A stretch of 9,728 bases of DNA, taken from the NCBI GenBank assembly GCA_012963775.1, contig DTVC01000020.1, forward strand, positions 1 to 9,728, read 5' to 3'. The DNA is from Candidatus Pelagibacter sp. GTDB taxonomy: Bacteria; Pseudomonadota; Alphaproteobacteria; Pelagibacterales; Pelagibacteraceae. The position numbers were made by a program, and so were the translations under genes. Shown here in pieces: positions 1 to 6,732 of the stretch (position 1 is the stretch's first letter; each line of letters begins with the position of its first letter). The notes under the pieces were generated by a model that saw nothing but the letters and a program-made list of their open reading frames with translations, was not told the DNA's origin and made no database searches.

Positions 1-425
1 AATTCATGCATTGCATTTATGGCCAAAATATAACCATTAGATCCTAATCCACAAATAATTCCTGTTACAACTCCGCTAATAAGAGATTTGTGTCTAAATT
101 CTTCTCGTTTATATATATTTGATATATGTAATTCAATTATGGGTTTTTTATATATAGTTAAGGCATCTCTTATTGAAACAGATGTGTGAGTAAATCCTGC
201 AGCGTTAATAATTATTCCATCATGTTTATTTCTCGCATCCTGAATTATGCTGACAATTTCTCCTTCTATATTGGATTGAAGAAAATCTAACTTTATTCCC
301 AAATCTTCTGATTTTTTTAAACAAATATCTTTTAAACTATCAAATGTTATAGAACCATATTGGGATTGTTCTCTTTCACCTAATAGATTAAGATTTGGAC
401 CGTTAATTATTAATATATTATTCAC
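1..425 (-). CDS. aroQ: Type II 3-dehydroquinate dehydratase, 3' end cut by window edge
   Basis: Dehydrates 3-dehydroquinate to 3-dehydroshikimate, the third step of the shikimate pathway to aromatic amino acids, in the cytoplasm. The translated minus strand opens with ILIINGPNLNLLGERE, the family signature. The active-site residues are all present: Arg18 and Tyr23 on the lid, Asn74 in INAAGFTHTS, His100 in ELHISN and Arg111 in REEFRHKS. 141 residues are visible, ending AINAMHE; the family is about 145-150 residues long, so only a few C-terminal residues and the stop are missing. The start is a GTG at 423-425, chosen because no in-frame ATG lies nearby upstream and it places the INGPN strand at the usual distance from the N-terminus. 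No Shine-Dalgarno is seen. It is divergent from thiS with only 17 bases between start codons. In many alphaproteobacteria aroQ is followed by accB-accC, which would lie off the left edge (inference). Identity is very secure; the GTG start is less so. Confidence 0.96.
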   Translation of the reverse strand, partial: MNNILIINGPNLNLLGEREQSQYGSITFDSLKDICLKKSEDLGIKLDFLQSNIEGEIVSIIQDARNKHDGIIINAAGFTHTSVSIRDALTIYKKPIIELHISNIYKREEFRHKSLISGVVTGIICGLGSNGYILAINAMHE

Positions 426-442
426 GTTTACTTTTATATTAC
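426..442. promoter_or_regulatory. 17-bp divergent gap between aroQ and thiS start codons
   Basis: The GTG of aroQ and the ATG of thiS are separated by only 17 bases, too little for two ordinary promoters. Each promoter must therefore lie at least partly in the coding sequence of the other gene. On the minus strand TAATAT at 441-436 could be the aroQ -10 box, which would give a transcript starting almost at the GTG (near-leaderless). For thiS, TATATT at 414-419 inside aroQ is a possible -10. Neither has a convincing -35. There is no room for a TPP riboswitch ahead of thiS. The gap itself is certain; the promoter boxes are guesses. Confidence 0.35.
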
Positions 443-661
443 ATGAAAAATAAAAATAAAATAAAAATTAAAGTTAATGGTAAAAACTTATCAATTGATC
501 AAAATTCTACTGTTTTTAGTTTATCAAAAAAACTCAATATGCCATTAAATAAAGTTGCAATTGAACTAAATGAAAAAATAATAGATAAAAAAAAATTAAG
601 AAATATCACTTTAAAAAATAAAGATATTCTTGAGATTGTACATTTTATTGGTGGTGGTTAA
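443..661 (+). CDS. thiS: Sulfur carrier protein ThiS
   Basis: Small ubiquitin-fold sulfur carrier (72 residues) for the thiazole half of thiamin. Its C-terminal glycine is adenylated and thiocarboxylated, and it then delivers sulfur to the ThiG active site. The evidence is its size, the VNGKNLSI beta-hairpin near the N-terminus, the [14 protein letters not shown] segment that matches the family's conserved 'vAvelN' strand, the [12 protein letters not shown] ending with the required terminal Gly-Gly, and its position directly before thiG. The stop TAA and the ATG of thiG share one base (TAATG), suggesting translational coupling. The first residues (MKNKNK) are a short Lys/Asn extension before the usual start of the fold. 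The ATG at 443 is the only ATG that gives a full fold; no Shine-Dalgarno precedes it. No thiF-type activating enzyme is encoded in the window. Confidence 0.95.
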   Translation: MKNKNKIKIKVNGKNLSIDQNSTVFSLSKKLNMPLNKVAIELNEKIIDKKKLRNITLKNKDILEIVHFIGGG

Positions 662-1437
662 TGAAAAAGAAAGATTTACTTATTATTGCTAAAAAAAAAT
701 TTACTTCAAGATTAATTGTTGGAACGGGTAAATATAAGAATATGTCTGAATGTGCAAAAGCAATAAAAATTTCTGGTACAGAAATTGTAACAGTTGCAGT
801 AAGAAGAGTGAATATTGCTGATAAAAGTAAACCAATTTTAATGGATTATATTGATCCAAAAAAAATTACTTATTTACCAAATACTGCTGGATGTTTTTCT
901 TCTAAGGAGGCGCTAAGAACTTTGAGACTAGCAAGAGAGATAGGTGGTTGGAAATTAGTTAAATTAGAAGTGCTAGGAGATAAAAAAAATCTATTTCCAG
1001 ATATGATTGAAACTTTAAAATCAACAGAAATATTAACTAAGGAAGGATTTAGAGTTATGGTTTACTGCAACGATGATCCTTTAATGTCGAAAAGATTAGA
1101 AAATGTAGGGGCCTGTGCAATCATGCCTTTAGCAGCCCCAATTGGATCAGGCCTAGGTATTCAAAATAAACTAAATATAAAAATTATAAGACAACAAACA
1201 AAGTTGCCAGTTATAATTGATGCTGGATTAGGTGAAGCTTCAGATGCTTCTATGGCAATGGAAATGGGTTGTGACGGAGTGTTAATTAATACTGCTATTG
1301 CAAAAGCAAAAAATCCTTTTCAAATGGCTGAAGCGATGAAGTATGCAGTAATAGCGGGAAGAAAATCTTTTTTATCTGGAAGGATTAAAAAAAATATTTT
1401 TGGGAGCGCATCATCACCCAAAGAAGGTATTATTTAG
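661..1437 (+). CDS. thiG: Thiazole synthase ThiG
   Basis: Condenses 1-deoxy-D-xylulose 5-phosphate, dehydroglycine and sulfur from ThiS thiocarboxylate into the thiazole phosphate of thiamin, in the cytoplasm. The 258-residue protein has the normal family length and TIM-barrel landmarks in order: LIVGTGKY (18-25), AVRRVNI (46-52), LPNTAGCF (72-79), the Schiff-base lysine Lys101 in [17 protein letters not shown] (132-140), [13 protein letters not shown] (155-167), the phosphate-binding loops DAGLGEASD (187-195) and NTAIA (210-214), and the SASSPKEG end (249-256). The start overlaps the thiS stop by one base. An AAGGAGG run at 904-910 lies inside the gene and is coding, not an initiation site for anything visible. 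Its last 8 bases overlap the end of the convergent RNase gene. No thiE follows, so thiSG stand alone here. Identification is secure. Confidence 0.97.
   Translation: MKKKDLLIIAKKKFTSRLIVGTGKYKNMSECAKAIKISGTEIVTVAVRRVNIADKSKPILMDYIDPKKITYLPNTAGCFSSKEALRTLRLAREIGGWKLVKLEVLGDKKNLFPDMIETLKSTEILTKEGFRVMVYCNDDPLMSKRLENVGACAIMPLAAPIGSGLGIQNKLNIKIIRQQTKLPVIIDAGLGEASDASMAMEMGCDGVLINTAIAKAKNPFQMAEAMKYAVIAGRKSFLSGRIKKNIFGSASSPKEGII
1387..1422 (-). terminator. Possible intrinsic terminator of the RNase E/G gene, inside thiG
   Basis: Read on the minus strand just beyond the RNase E/G stop, TTTGGG (1422-1417) can pair with CCCAAA (1404-1399) over a 12-base loop. After four bases this is followed by eight T (1394-1387). 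The stem has three G:C pairs, strong for this AT-rich DNA. The element lies wholly within the 3' coding end of thiG, where the protein sequence [11 protein letters not shown] also constrains it, so a chance match cannot be excluded. Confidence 0.35.
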
Positions 1438-3205
1438 TTTTTTTTTTGAAGTATTTTTTTTTATAATACTTTTTTTTTTTTATAATACTTTTTTTTTTTG
1501 ATTTTTTTATGATATTATTATTTTGTTCTTTATCCAGTATGACCTTATTTAATTGTGAAATTTTTTCTATTTTTTCAATTACTTTTTTAGTCTTTGATAA
1601 AAATTCTACTGTATAGTCAGAAAGGCTAAGCGTATTATCGGAAATTAATTCAATATCTATTTTATTTTTTTTTTTGAAATAATTAATATCTTTTAAGTAA
1701 TTTTCTTGAAAAAAAATATTGATTTTTTCATTTATCGAAATTTTCACAATTTTTGATTTATTTTCAATGGATTTTAATTCAACTAATTTTAAAATTTTTA
1801 ATGCAAAAGACTCATTTGATAATTTAATATCCCATTTAACATTGCTCTCCCTCAATCTTTGTCTTGACATTTCTAAAAGTCCAAAATTACTTATTCTTCC
1901 TATCTGAATTCTAGCTCTATCTGAACGACATCTATCTTTTAATCTTCTTTCAACTTGTCTTCTATTCCCGTAATTCAACATATCTATAAAATCTATAATA
2001 ATTAATCCTGACAAATCTCTTAATTTTATTTGTCTAGCTATTTCTTCTACGGCTTCTAAATTTGTATCGAAAGCTGTACTTTCTACATTTTTTTGTTTAA
2101 TAGATCTTCCAGAGTTTACATCGACTGATACCAAAGCTTCAGTTGGATTGATTACCAAGTAACCACCTGAGGGTAATTTTACTTCTGTCTCAAAAATTTC
2201 ATATAATTTTGACTCTATTTTTTCTTGAAAAAATAGCGATGTTTTATCTCTATATTTTTTAATTTTTTTAGCATGTTGAGGCATCATAAGTTTCATATAA
2301 TTTTTTGTTTTTTGGTATGCCTCATTTCCTTCAACAATAATACTTTGCGTATCATCATCATACATATCTCTTAAAGATCTTTTTATGATATCACTTTCTC
2401 TATGAATTAATGATGGAGCTATAGAGTTCATAGCGTTTTCTTTTATAGAGTTCCAAACAGTAATTAAGTTTTTTAAATCATTTTCAATTTCATTTTTAGT
2501 TTTGTTTGAACCTGCTGTTCTGACAATAACTCCCATTTCTTTTGGTATTTCAATTTGATTTAATATATTTCTAATTTTTTTTCTTTCTGCTGGATTAAAA
2601 ATCTTTCTTGAAATTCCTCCACCTTTTGGAGTGTTGGGCATCAAGACTATATATTTTCCAGCAATTGAAATAAATGTGCTTAGGGCCGCACCTTTTAAAC
2701 CTCTTTCATCTTTTAAAACTTGAACAAGAATTACTTGATGAGGTTTAATTACTTCTTGAATTTTATATCTTTTTGAAGGAAATTTTTTTTCTGTTTTTTC
2801 TTTTAAATTATTATTATTTGGAGTTTGTTCAATAGGATCTTGATTATTTATTTCTTGTTCATCGTTATTAAGAATATTTTCATCATTTTTTTCACTTTCT
2901 TTTATTAATTCTTCTCTTGCTTTTTCTTCTTCTTCTTTGATTTTTTCTAAATCACTTTGCGGTAATTGATAATAATCTGATTGAATATCATTAAATGATA
3001 AAAACCCGTGTCGCTCTCTTCCAAAATCAACAAAAGATGCCTGAAGAGACGGTTCAATTCTACTTACTTTGCCAAGATAGATATTATTTTTTATAGGAGT
3101 ATTGCTTATACTCTCGTATTCGTAGTCCTCAATATTATCGTTTGATTTAAGTACAACCCTAGTCTCACCTGGATGCGAAGCATCAATATATAAATTCTTT
3201 CCCAT
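1430..3205 (-). CDS. rne: Ribonuclease E/G family endoribonuclease, short form without Zn-link
   Basis: Single-strand endoribonuclease of mRNA decay and rRNA/tRNA processing. 591 residues. An N-terminal S1 RNA-binding domain (about 37-175, starting [23 protein letters not shown]) is interrupted by a highly charged, low-complexity insert at about 86-140. The RNase-H-like and 5'-sensor regions follow (GVIVRTAG at 225-232), then the DNase-I-like catalytic region. The metal-binding aspartates are Asp362 in VDVNSG and Asp405 in LIIIDFIDM, 43 residues apart as in E. coli RNase E (303/346). After MSRQRL (446-451) the expected CPxCxG Zn-link is absent. A small domain follows, then a lysine-rich tail (567-591); there is no long degradosome scaffold. 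Start ATG at 3203-3205 opens on [19 protein letters not shown], as expected. It is divergent from mrcA and its end overlaps thiG by 8 bases. The symbol rne follows alphaproteobacterial gene order; rng is possible by length. Confidence 0.92.
   Translation of the reverse strand: MGKNLYIDASHPGETRVVLKSNDNIEDYEYESISNTPIKNNIYLGKVSRIEPSLQASFVDFGRERHGFLSFNDIQSDYYQLPQSDLEKIKEEEEKAREELIKESEKNDENILNNDEQEINNQDPIEQTPNNNNLKEKTEKKFPSKRYKIQEVIKPHQVILVQVLKDERGLKGAALSTFISIAGKYIVLMPNTPKGGGISRKIFNPAERKKIRNILNQIEIPKEMGVIVRTAGSNKTKNEIENDLKNLITVWNSIKENAMNSIAPSLIHRESDIIKRSLRDMYDDDTQSIIVEGNEAYQKTKNYMKLMMPQHAKKIKKYRDKTSLFFQEKIESKLYEIFETEVKLPSGGYLVINPTEALVSVDVNSGRSIKQKNVESTAFDTNLEAVEEIARQIKLRDLSGLIIIDFIDMLNYGNRRQVERRLKDRCRSDRARIQIGRISNFGLLEMSRQRLRESNVKWDIKLSNESFALKILKLVELKSIENKSKIVKISINEKINIFFQENYLKDINYFKKKNKIDIELISDNTLSLSDYTVEFLSKTKKVIEKIEKISQLNKVILDKEQNNNIIKKSKKKSIIKKKKYYKKKYFKKKTK
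1449..1481 (+). terminator. Possible intrinsic terminator of thiSG, inside the RNase gene tail
   Basis: On the plus strand AAGTATT (1449-1455) can pair with AATACTT (1465-1471) over a 9-base loop, followed at once by ten T (1472-1481). A competing longer stem can form between 1420-1433 and 1463-1476 (14 pairs with two G:U). The stems are weak (one G:C in the short form), but the T run is ideal and the position 12 bases after the thiG stop is right. The same bases encode, antisense, the poly-lysine tail of the RNase, so the T run may exist only because of that tail. Confidence 0.4.
1462..1499. repeat. Perfect 19-bp tandem repeat, two copies
   Basis: The unit TATAATAC followed by eleven T occurs at 1462-1480 and again, identically, at 1481-1499. 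It lies in the 3' end of the RNase E/G gene (antisense). Because 19 is not a multiple of three, the two copies are read in different frames, giving a Ser-Ile-Ile block and then a Tyr-Tyr block, each flanked by lysines. Homopolymer tracts of 11-12 bases here are prone to slippage. Confidence 0.85.
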
Positions 3206-3291
3206 AATTTTTGATTATTTCTTTTCATTATTATAATTTATTAAATTCTGTGCCTTAACATTAACAAATTCATAAACTAATTAAAACTAAA
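3206..3291. promoter_or_regulatory. Divergent promoter gap between rne and mrcA, shared palindromic -10
   Basis: This 86-base gap is the largest non-coding stretch in the window and must carry the starts of both divergent transcripts. ATTATAAT at 3230-3237 is a perfect palindrome and contains TATAAT on both strands: 3232-3237 for mrcA and 3235-3230 for rne. For rne, TTAAGG (3258-3253) sits 17 bases upstream as a weak -35, predicting a start near 3223 and a leader of about 18 bases. For mrcA, TTGATT (3211-3216) lies 15 bases upstream, predicting a start near 3244 and a leader of about 48 bases. No operator, riboswitch or long structured leader is visible. Confidence 0.5.
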
Positions 3292-5634
3292 ATGAGCAGG
3301 TTAATAAAAAAAATATTAATATTGTTAATTACTGTTGGATTAGGGTTATTTGTATCAATAATCGTAATTCTCTGGACATATTCAAATAAATTACCTGACT
3401 ATAAATTTTTAAAGAACTATAAACCATCTGTTTCAAGCAAGTTGTATTCAGGTGGAGGTGAACTGGTTAGCGATTTTTCCTCTGAAAAACGAATATTTGT
3501 GCCCTATAATACTATACCAAAAAAGGTAATTCACGCTTTCTTGTCTGCAGAGGATAAAAACTTTTTTTCTCACCCTGGAGTAGATGCAAGAGGAATTATA
3601 AGAGCAGTATTAAGAAATATTTCAAATATTATTTATGAGAAAAGACTTGAGGGAGCTTCAACAATAACCCAGCAAGTTGCAAAGAATTTTTTACTTAGCA
3701 ATGAAGTAAGCTTAAATAGGAAAATAAAAGAAGCTATATTGGCATTTAGAATTGAAAGAGCATTATCAAAAGAAAGGATATTAGAACTATATCTTAATCA
3801 AATTTATCTTGGGCAAGGAGCATATGGAATTGCATCAGCGAGTTTAGAATATTTTGATAAACCAATAAGCAAATTAGATTATGCCGAAGCTTCACTATTA
3901 GCGGCACTTCCAAAAGCTCCGAGCAAATACAATCCTTTTAAAAATATTGATTTAGCAAAGCGTAGAAGAGATTTGGTTATAAAAAATCTTTATGATAACT
4001 CTTATATTGGTTACAAAAAATATAAGAAACTTTTAAATACCAAAATAACCTTAAAAAAAAGAAAAAAAATTTATTTAGAAGATGCTAGATATTATGTAGA
4101 AGATGTCCGTAAATTTATAGTAGAAAAATATGGCTTTGACAGAGTCTATAAGCAAGGATTTAATATAAAAACTCCAATTAATTTAGACATTCAAACTATA
4201 GCCACTCAATCTCTTAGAGATGGTTTAATTCAATATGACAAAAGAAAAGGATGGAGAGGACCTCTGTTAAATAAAAAAGATACTAATAACTGGAATAATG
4301 ATTTGAAAAAATATCATTTAGAGAAATCGATAGGATGGAATTTAGCAATTATAAAAAAAAAAAATAAATTTTTTGTCGAAATAGAAACAGATCAAAAAAT
4401 TGCAGGAAAAATTGAATATCAAGATGTATCTTGGACTAAAAAAGAATTGGACAAACTTTTCAAAGTTGGAGACATAGTTTATGTAAATAAAATTAAAGAT
4501 AACATTTTTAGTTTAAAACAACTTCCAAAAGCAAATGGGGGCATAGTTGTTATGGATCCATTTACTGGCAGGGTCATAGCAATGTCAGGAGGTTTTAGCT
4601 TTAAAAGAAGCGAGTTTAATAGAGCAACTCAAGCAACAAGACAACCAGGTTCTGCTTTTAAGCCCTTTATATATGCTTTAGCTTTAGAAAATAATTTTAC
4701 ACCCTCAACATTGATTCTAGATGCACCAATCGTATTAGATCAGGGAGAAGATTTAAAAAAGTGGAAACCAGAAAATTATGGAAAGAAATTTTATGGTCCT
4801 TCAACACTTCGAACTGGTCTTGAAAAATCTAGAAACTTAATGACTGTTAGAATAGCTCAAGAATTAGGAATAAAAAAAATAACAACCTTTTCAAAACAAT
4901 TAAAAATTTATGAAAATCCTGAAGAGTTGATGTCTATTTCATTAGGATCAGCAGAAACAACATTATTGAAATTAACAACTGCATATTGCTCGTTTATTAA
5001 TGGTGGGAAGTTAATAGAACCAATTTTTGTTGACAGAATTCAAGATAGTGAAGGAAATACAATATATAATTCAGAAAAAAGAGTTTGTAAAAAGTGTAAT
5101 GAAATTTCTTTCCTCGGTGAAGAAATTCCAAAAATTACTGACAATTTCCCACAAATTTTTTCAGCTGAAACAGCTTATCAAGTTACCTCTATGTTAGAAG
5201 GAGCAATTCAAAGAGGTACTGGTAGAAAGCTTAAAGATTTAAATCTAGATCTAGCAGGAAAAACAGGAACTACTGATGAAAATAATGATGCATGGTTTGT
5301 AGGTTTTACTTCTAATTTGGTTGTTGGAGTTTATGTTGGATTTGATGAACCAAAAAGTTTAGGCAGATATGAAACTGGATCTAAGACAGCTCTTCCTATT
5401 TTTAAAGCATTTATAAAGAATGCAGTTAAAAAAAAAGATGCAAGACCTTTTAAAGTTGCAAAAAATATTAAAATGATGGTTATTGATTTAATTACTGGAA
5501 AAAAAGCAAATTTCGGATCAAAAAAAACTATAATTGAAGCATTTAAAAAAAATAGATTGGAAAATATTAATTTTGAAGGTAAAGATGATTTACAATATAA
5601 AGTCAAAAAAAATAATATTTTAAGATTTTATTAA
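3292..5634 (+). CDS. mrcA: Penicillin-binding protein 1A (bifunctional class A PBP)
   Basis: Polymerises lipid II into glycan strands and cross-links the peptides on the periplasmic side of the inner membrane. 780 residues, the usual class A size. A short basic cytoplasmic start is followed by one membrane segment (about 7-29). The GT51 glycosyltransferase domain carries Glu87 in AEDKNFFSHPGVD, the GASTITQQVAKN motif (121-132) and Glu147 in RKIKEA. An OB-like insert with RKGWRGPL (318-325), typical of PBP1A, precedes the transpeptidase domain, which has the nucleophile Ser454 in SAFK (454-457), SRN (513-515) and KTG (657-659). Cys599 and Cys602 form a CxxC pair between the SRN and KTG motifs. 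An A12 run lies at 4353-4364. First of a rightward three-gene run; its TAA shares one base with the ATG of prfB. Many alphaproteobacteria have an amidase gene just upstream; here rne follows directly. No Shine-Dalgarno at the ATG. Identification is secure. Confidence 0.97.
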   Translation: MSRLIKKILILLITVGLGLFVSIIVILWTYSNKLPDYKFLKNYKPSVSSKLYSGGGELVSDFSSEKRIFVPYNTIPKKVIHAFLSAEDKNFFSHPGVDARGIIRAVLRNISNIIYEKRLEGASTITQQVAKNFLLSNEVSLNRKIKEAILAFRIERALSKERILELYLNQIYLGQGAYGIASASLEYFDKPISKLDYAEASLLAALPKAPSKYNPFKNIDLAKRRRDLVIKNLYDNSYIGYKKYKKLLNTKITLKKRKKIYLEDARYYVEDVRKFIVEKYGFDRVYKQGFNIKTPINLDIQTIATQSLRDGLIQYDKRKGWRGPLLNKKDTNNWNNDLKKYHLEKSIGWNLAIIKKKNKFFVEIETDQKIAGKIEYQDVSWTKKELDKLFKVGDIVYVNKIKDNIFSLKQLPKANGGIVVMDPFTGRVIAMSGGFSFKRSEFNRATQATRQPGSAFKPFIYALALENNFTPSTLILDAPIVLDQGEDLKKWKPENYGKKFYGPSTLRTGLEKSRNLMTVRIAQELGIKKITTFSKQLKIYENPEELMSISLGSAETTLLKLTTAYCSFINGGKLIEPIFVDRIQDSEGNTIYNSEKRVCKKCNEISFLGEEIPKITDNFPQIFSAETAYQVTSMLEGAIQRGTGRKLKDLNLDLAGKTGTTDENNDAWFVGFTSNLVVGVYVGFDEPKSLGRYETGSKTALPIFKAFIKNAVKKKDARPFKVAKNIKMMVIDLITGKKANFGSKKTIIEAFKKNRLENINFEGKDDLQYKVKKNNILRFY

Positions 5635-6732
5635 TGGAAAACGATATTATCAAATTTAAGTCTGAAATTGAAAAAGCCAATCAAAGAATCAAGGAGTATC
5701 TTTGAAAAGCATAATATTCATTTAAATTTAGATAAAATCAACCAAAAGATACTAGATCCAAATTTTTGGAAGAATAAGACCGAAGCAGAGAAAATTATTA
5801 AAGAAAAAAAATTATATGAAGATTTAATCAATTCATATAATTCATCTGTACAAGAGTGTAATGACTATATTGATCTTTATAATTTAGCAGTTGAAGAAAA
5901 TAATAAGTCAGTGATTAATGATTCTCTAATTAACATTAAAAATTTACAAAAAAAAGTTAAACAAAATGAAATAAAATGTTTTCTATCAAATGAAACTGAC
6001 AGTCTAGATTGTTACTTAGAAATCCATGCTGGTGCTGGAGGTACTGAAAGTCAAGATTGGGCAGAAATGCTAAGAAGAATGTATATGAAATGGGCTAACA
6101 ACAAAGGATATAGTTCACAATTAATTAGCGAGCATAAAGGTGATGAAGCAGGAATTAAATCTTCTACAATAAAAATTGCAGGCGAATATATTTATGGTTT
6201 TTTAAAATCAGAGTCTGGAATTCATAGGTTAGTAAGAATTTCTCCTTTTGATTCTGGAGCTAGAAGACATACAAGTTTTGCAAGCGTTTGGGTTTACCCA
6301 GTCATTGATGAAAATATTAAAATTGAAATTCTAGAAAAAGATTTAAGAATTGATACGTACAGATCAAGTGGTGCAGGCGGACAACATGTTAATACAACCG
6401 ATAGTGCGGTTAGAATAACACATTTGCCCACAAAAATTGTGGTACAGTGCCAGAACGATCGGTCGCAACACAAAAACAAAGAAACAAGTATGAATATGCT
6501 TAGAGCTAGACTTTATGAATATGAGTTAAAAAAAAAAGAACAAGAAAATAAAAATTTAGAAAGCACTAAATCTGACATAGGTTGGGGACATCAAATCAGA
6601 TCATATATTTTGCATCCCTATAGAATGGTAAAAGATTATAGAACTGATTTTGAAAGTTCAAATCCAGATAAAATATTAGATGGCCAAATTGATGATTTTC
6701 TAGAAAGTTCACTTTATAAATTAAATGCTTAA
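5634..6732 (+). CDS. prfB: Peptide chain release factor 2, made by programmed +1 frameshift
   Basis: Recognises UGA and UAA stop codons and triggers peptide release on the ribosome. Translation starts at ATG 5634-5636, overlapping the mrcA stop by one base, and gives 23 codons (MENDIIKFKSEIEKANQRIK, then EYL) before an in-frame TGA at 5703-5705. A +1 shift at CTT (5700-5702) resumes at GAA 5704. The product joins 5634-5702 with 5704-6732 and is 365 residues, the same length as E. coli RF2. Motifs at the expected places: GAGGTESQDWAEM in the core, the codon-recognition tripeptide SPF at 203-205, and the catalytic GGQ at 248-250 in YRSSGAGGQHVNTTDSAVR. An internal ATG at 5668, in the downstream frame, would give an unnatural N-terminus (MKKPIKESRS) lacking the conserved first helix, so it is rejected. 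Expression is autoregulated: low RF2 lets ribosomes pause and shift. The 3' end overlaps the next gene by 8 bases. Confidence 0.97.
5691..5706 (+). promoter_or_regulatory. Programmed +1 ribosomal frameshift site of prfB
   Basis: The order is a Shine-Dalgarno-like AAGGAG (5691-5696), a 3-base spacer TAT, the slippery CTT (5700-5702), and the stop TGA followed by A (5703-5706). This matches the classic E. coli arrangement AGGGGG-TAT-CTT-TGA-C, with the same spacing. The element pairs with the 16S rRNA 3' end, strains the P-site tRNA and moves it from CUU to UUU. The base after TGA is A here rather than C. The reading frame upstream (MENDIIK...) and downstream (EKHNIHLNLDKIN...) both match RF2, which proves that the shift is needed. 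Confidence 0.95.

Noticed and set aside
904..910. AAGGAGG Shine-Dalgarno-like run inside thiG
   Set aside because: No start codon with a sensible frame follows at the right spacing; it encodes Lys-Glu in a normal ThiG segment, so it is not an initiation site.
1719..1907. Open frame of 62 codons on the plus strand
   Set aside because: It lies antisense to the well-conserved catalytic and small domains of the RNase E/G gene and resembles no known protein.
5331..5606. Open frame of 91 codons on the minus strand
   Set aside because: It is antisense to the C-terminal part of mrcA. Its hydrophobic, Phe-rich translation is what the complement of Lys/Glu-rich coding sequence produces.
5668..5703. 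ATG at 5668 as the start of prfB
   Set aside because: It gives MKKPIKESRSIF, unlike the RF2 N-terminus. Starting at 5634 and shifting at CTT-TGA gives a 365-residue protein with a proper first helix.
6294..6479. Open frame of 61 codons on the minus strand with several cysteines
   Set aside because: It is antisense to the GGQ region of prfB, which is strongly constrained; no start signal or family match is seen.
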